Notes under the pieces: generated by a model
What the model was told of the DNA's origin: nothing
The model's input: the letters and a program-made list of their open reading frames with translations, nothing else
The model's database searches: none
Part shown: positions 62,972 to 64,000 of the stretch, in pieces
Layout of the letters: each line of letters begins with the position of its first letter
How positions within the stretch are numbered: position 1 is the first letter of the stretch
DNA from: Geosiphon pyriformis
Lineage: Eukaryota > Glomeromycota > Glomeromycetes > Archaeosporales > Geosiphonaceae
DNA length: 64,000 nucleotides
Direction: 5' to 3'
NCBI GenBank assembly: GCA_016748015.1
Contig: JAAOMT010000553.1
Span: 1 to 64,000, forward strand
Program-made: the position numbers and the translations under genes

Positions 62972-64000
62972 TTAAATAAAGTCAGTTCTGCCAAATTTGT
63001 TCTTGCTGGCAAAGATGTTATTGAAATTGTTGAGCAATATTTTCAGCTGCATATGTTGCAGTAGGTCTAGATTTCCCAAGTTTATTTGTTCCAATTGTTC
63101 TGGTTGAAACAAATAACATTCTTCTTGTCTGTATATTGTTTGAGATGTAATGTTGACATATCTACACAGTTGTGGAAAGTCTGGAATGGAGTTTGGTAAT
63201 TGTTCTTTAATTTCAATGATTAAATATTTAATAGTGGTTTTTTTTGGTATCTTGATGGTATTTTTTGTGTTGTTGTAAATAGAAATTTTGATGTAACTGT
63301 GGTTTTTGGCTGGTATGTGTAGATTGACTAATCCAATTTCTCCTGATTCACAAAGTGTTGCTTCTGTCTCAAAAATCTGTACTTGATCTTTTATTTTTTT
63401 CTCTATAACTAACATGTACTGGTCATATAGTAGAATGAAAATTAATTGACAAGTGGAGATAATTTTTTCCTTGTCAGCAATTTCTTTTTTTGCCATATTA
63501 ACTGGTACATCTATTCTACCTATTGATCTGAATTCCTATATCTCTCTAGCTGTAATCCCTAATTTTTTACTGTTTTCTACTGATACTAATTGAGCTATTT
63601 TAACCAGAGGCAAGAATATTGCCTATGTTATCTTTTCATTTGGCTCTATAATATAGGCCTTTTTTGAATCATTTTGTAGCATAGCAATGATATTTCTTAC
63701 ATATTCCATGTCAATTATTCTTCTTTTAATATTGATCCCTTTTTTTACTAAACTACTCCTGGATGCTAACTGAACTATTGTCATTGCTAGAATTTCTATG
63801 GCTACTTTCAGATCAATGCATGTACATAAATGTGGTTCTAATTTGATGGCATTTTTTCCTGAATATCTCAAATTAAACTCTGTATTAGTATTATGTACAC
63901 ATTCTGGCATAATACTTTCATTATTATCACTAAACCATTTCAATTCCTACTTTTTGATGAGATTAGGGAGTACAATGTATTGTTCAGAGTTTGAATTGGA
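62972..64000 (-). pseudogene. dUTPase and following linker of element E (cut by window end)
   Basis: Minus strand. dUTPase motif 1 NTNTEFNLRYSGKNA (about 63895-63850), motif 2 LASRSSLVKKGINI, motif 3 decayed to RIIDMEYVRNII, motif 4 YIIEPNEKIT at about 63650-63625. The open linker 63496-62972 has FETEATLCESGEIGLVNLHI, LPNSIPDFPQLC and IFASKNKFGRTDFI, leading into RT. The protease, gag and 5' LTR of this element lie beyond the window. Confidence 0.7.

Overview
The window is eukaryotic nuclear DNA, AT-rich (extremely so between the genes), with compact protein genes cut by many short GT-AG introns. Everything points to an early-diverging fungus. The retroelement types and the degenerate multi-copy hypothetical gene family make an arbuscular mycorrhizal fungus (Glomeromycotina) my best guess; that is recognition, not proof. 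All three stop codons end host genes, so the genetic code is standard.

Layout. (1) 1-6253, gene island: SWP1/ribophorin II (minus, cut by the window start) and the ERAD lectin YOS9/OS-9 (plus) diverge from a ~200-bp shared promoter. They are followed by a small basic, probably mitochondrial protein gene and a broken copy of a lineage-specific hypothetical gene. (2) 6254-27240, repeat block: AT-rich sequence, a LINE 3' end, a solo LTR, fragments of minus-strand Ty3/gypsy elements around a 912-N assembly gap, then a nearly complete 9.8-kb Ty3/gypsy element (element A, 15115-24883) that landed in the reverse transcriptase frame of a plus-strand LINE. (3) 27763-41636, gene island: translocon-associated protein alpha (plus), DDX41 (minus), NAA35/MAK10 (plus) and SDA1 (plus), all apparently intact. 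(4) 42350-64000, a nested repeat block: minus-strand LINE, containing plus-strand gypsy element C, containing minus-strand gypsy element D, containing both an internally deleted plus-strand element F and a minus-strand element E that runs off the window end.

The two gypsy families (A, and B = copies C to H) share an unusual layout: gag with a CCHC knuckle, protease, a cysteine-rich domain made of CxxC modules, a dUTPase, then RT, RNase H, integrase with GPY/F, and an extra ORF before the 3' LTR. Every copy here is decayed by stops and frameshifts. I regard the Cys-rich plus dUTPase cassette and the extra 3' ORF as the best candidates for something under-described.

The host genes cover ER N-glycosylation and quality control (SWP1, YOS9, TRAP-alpha), RNA helicase work (DDX41), N-terminal acetylation (NAA35) and ribosome biogenesis (SDA1). 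They are housekeeping genes; only the SWP1/YOS9 pair suggests functional linkage. No rRNA, tRNA or CRISPR was seen.
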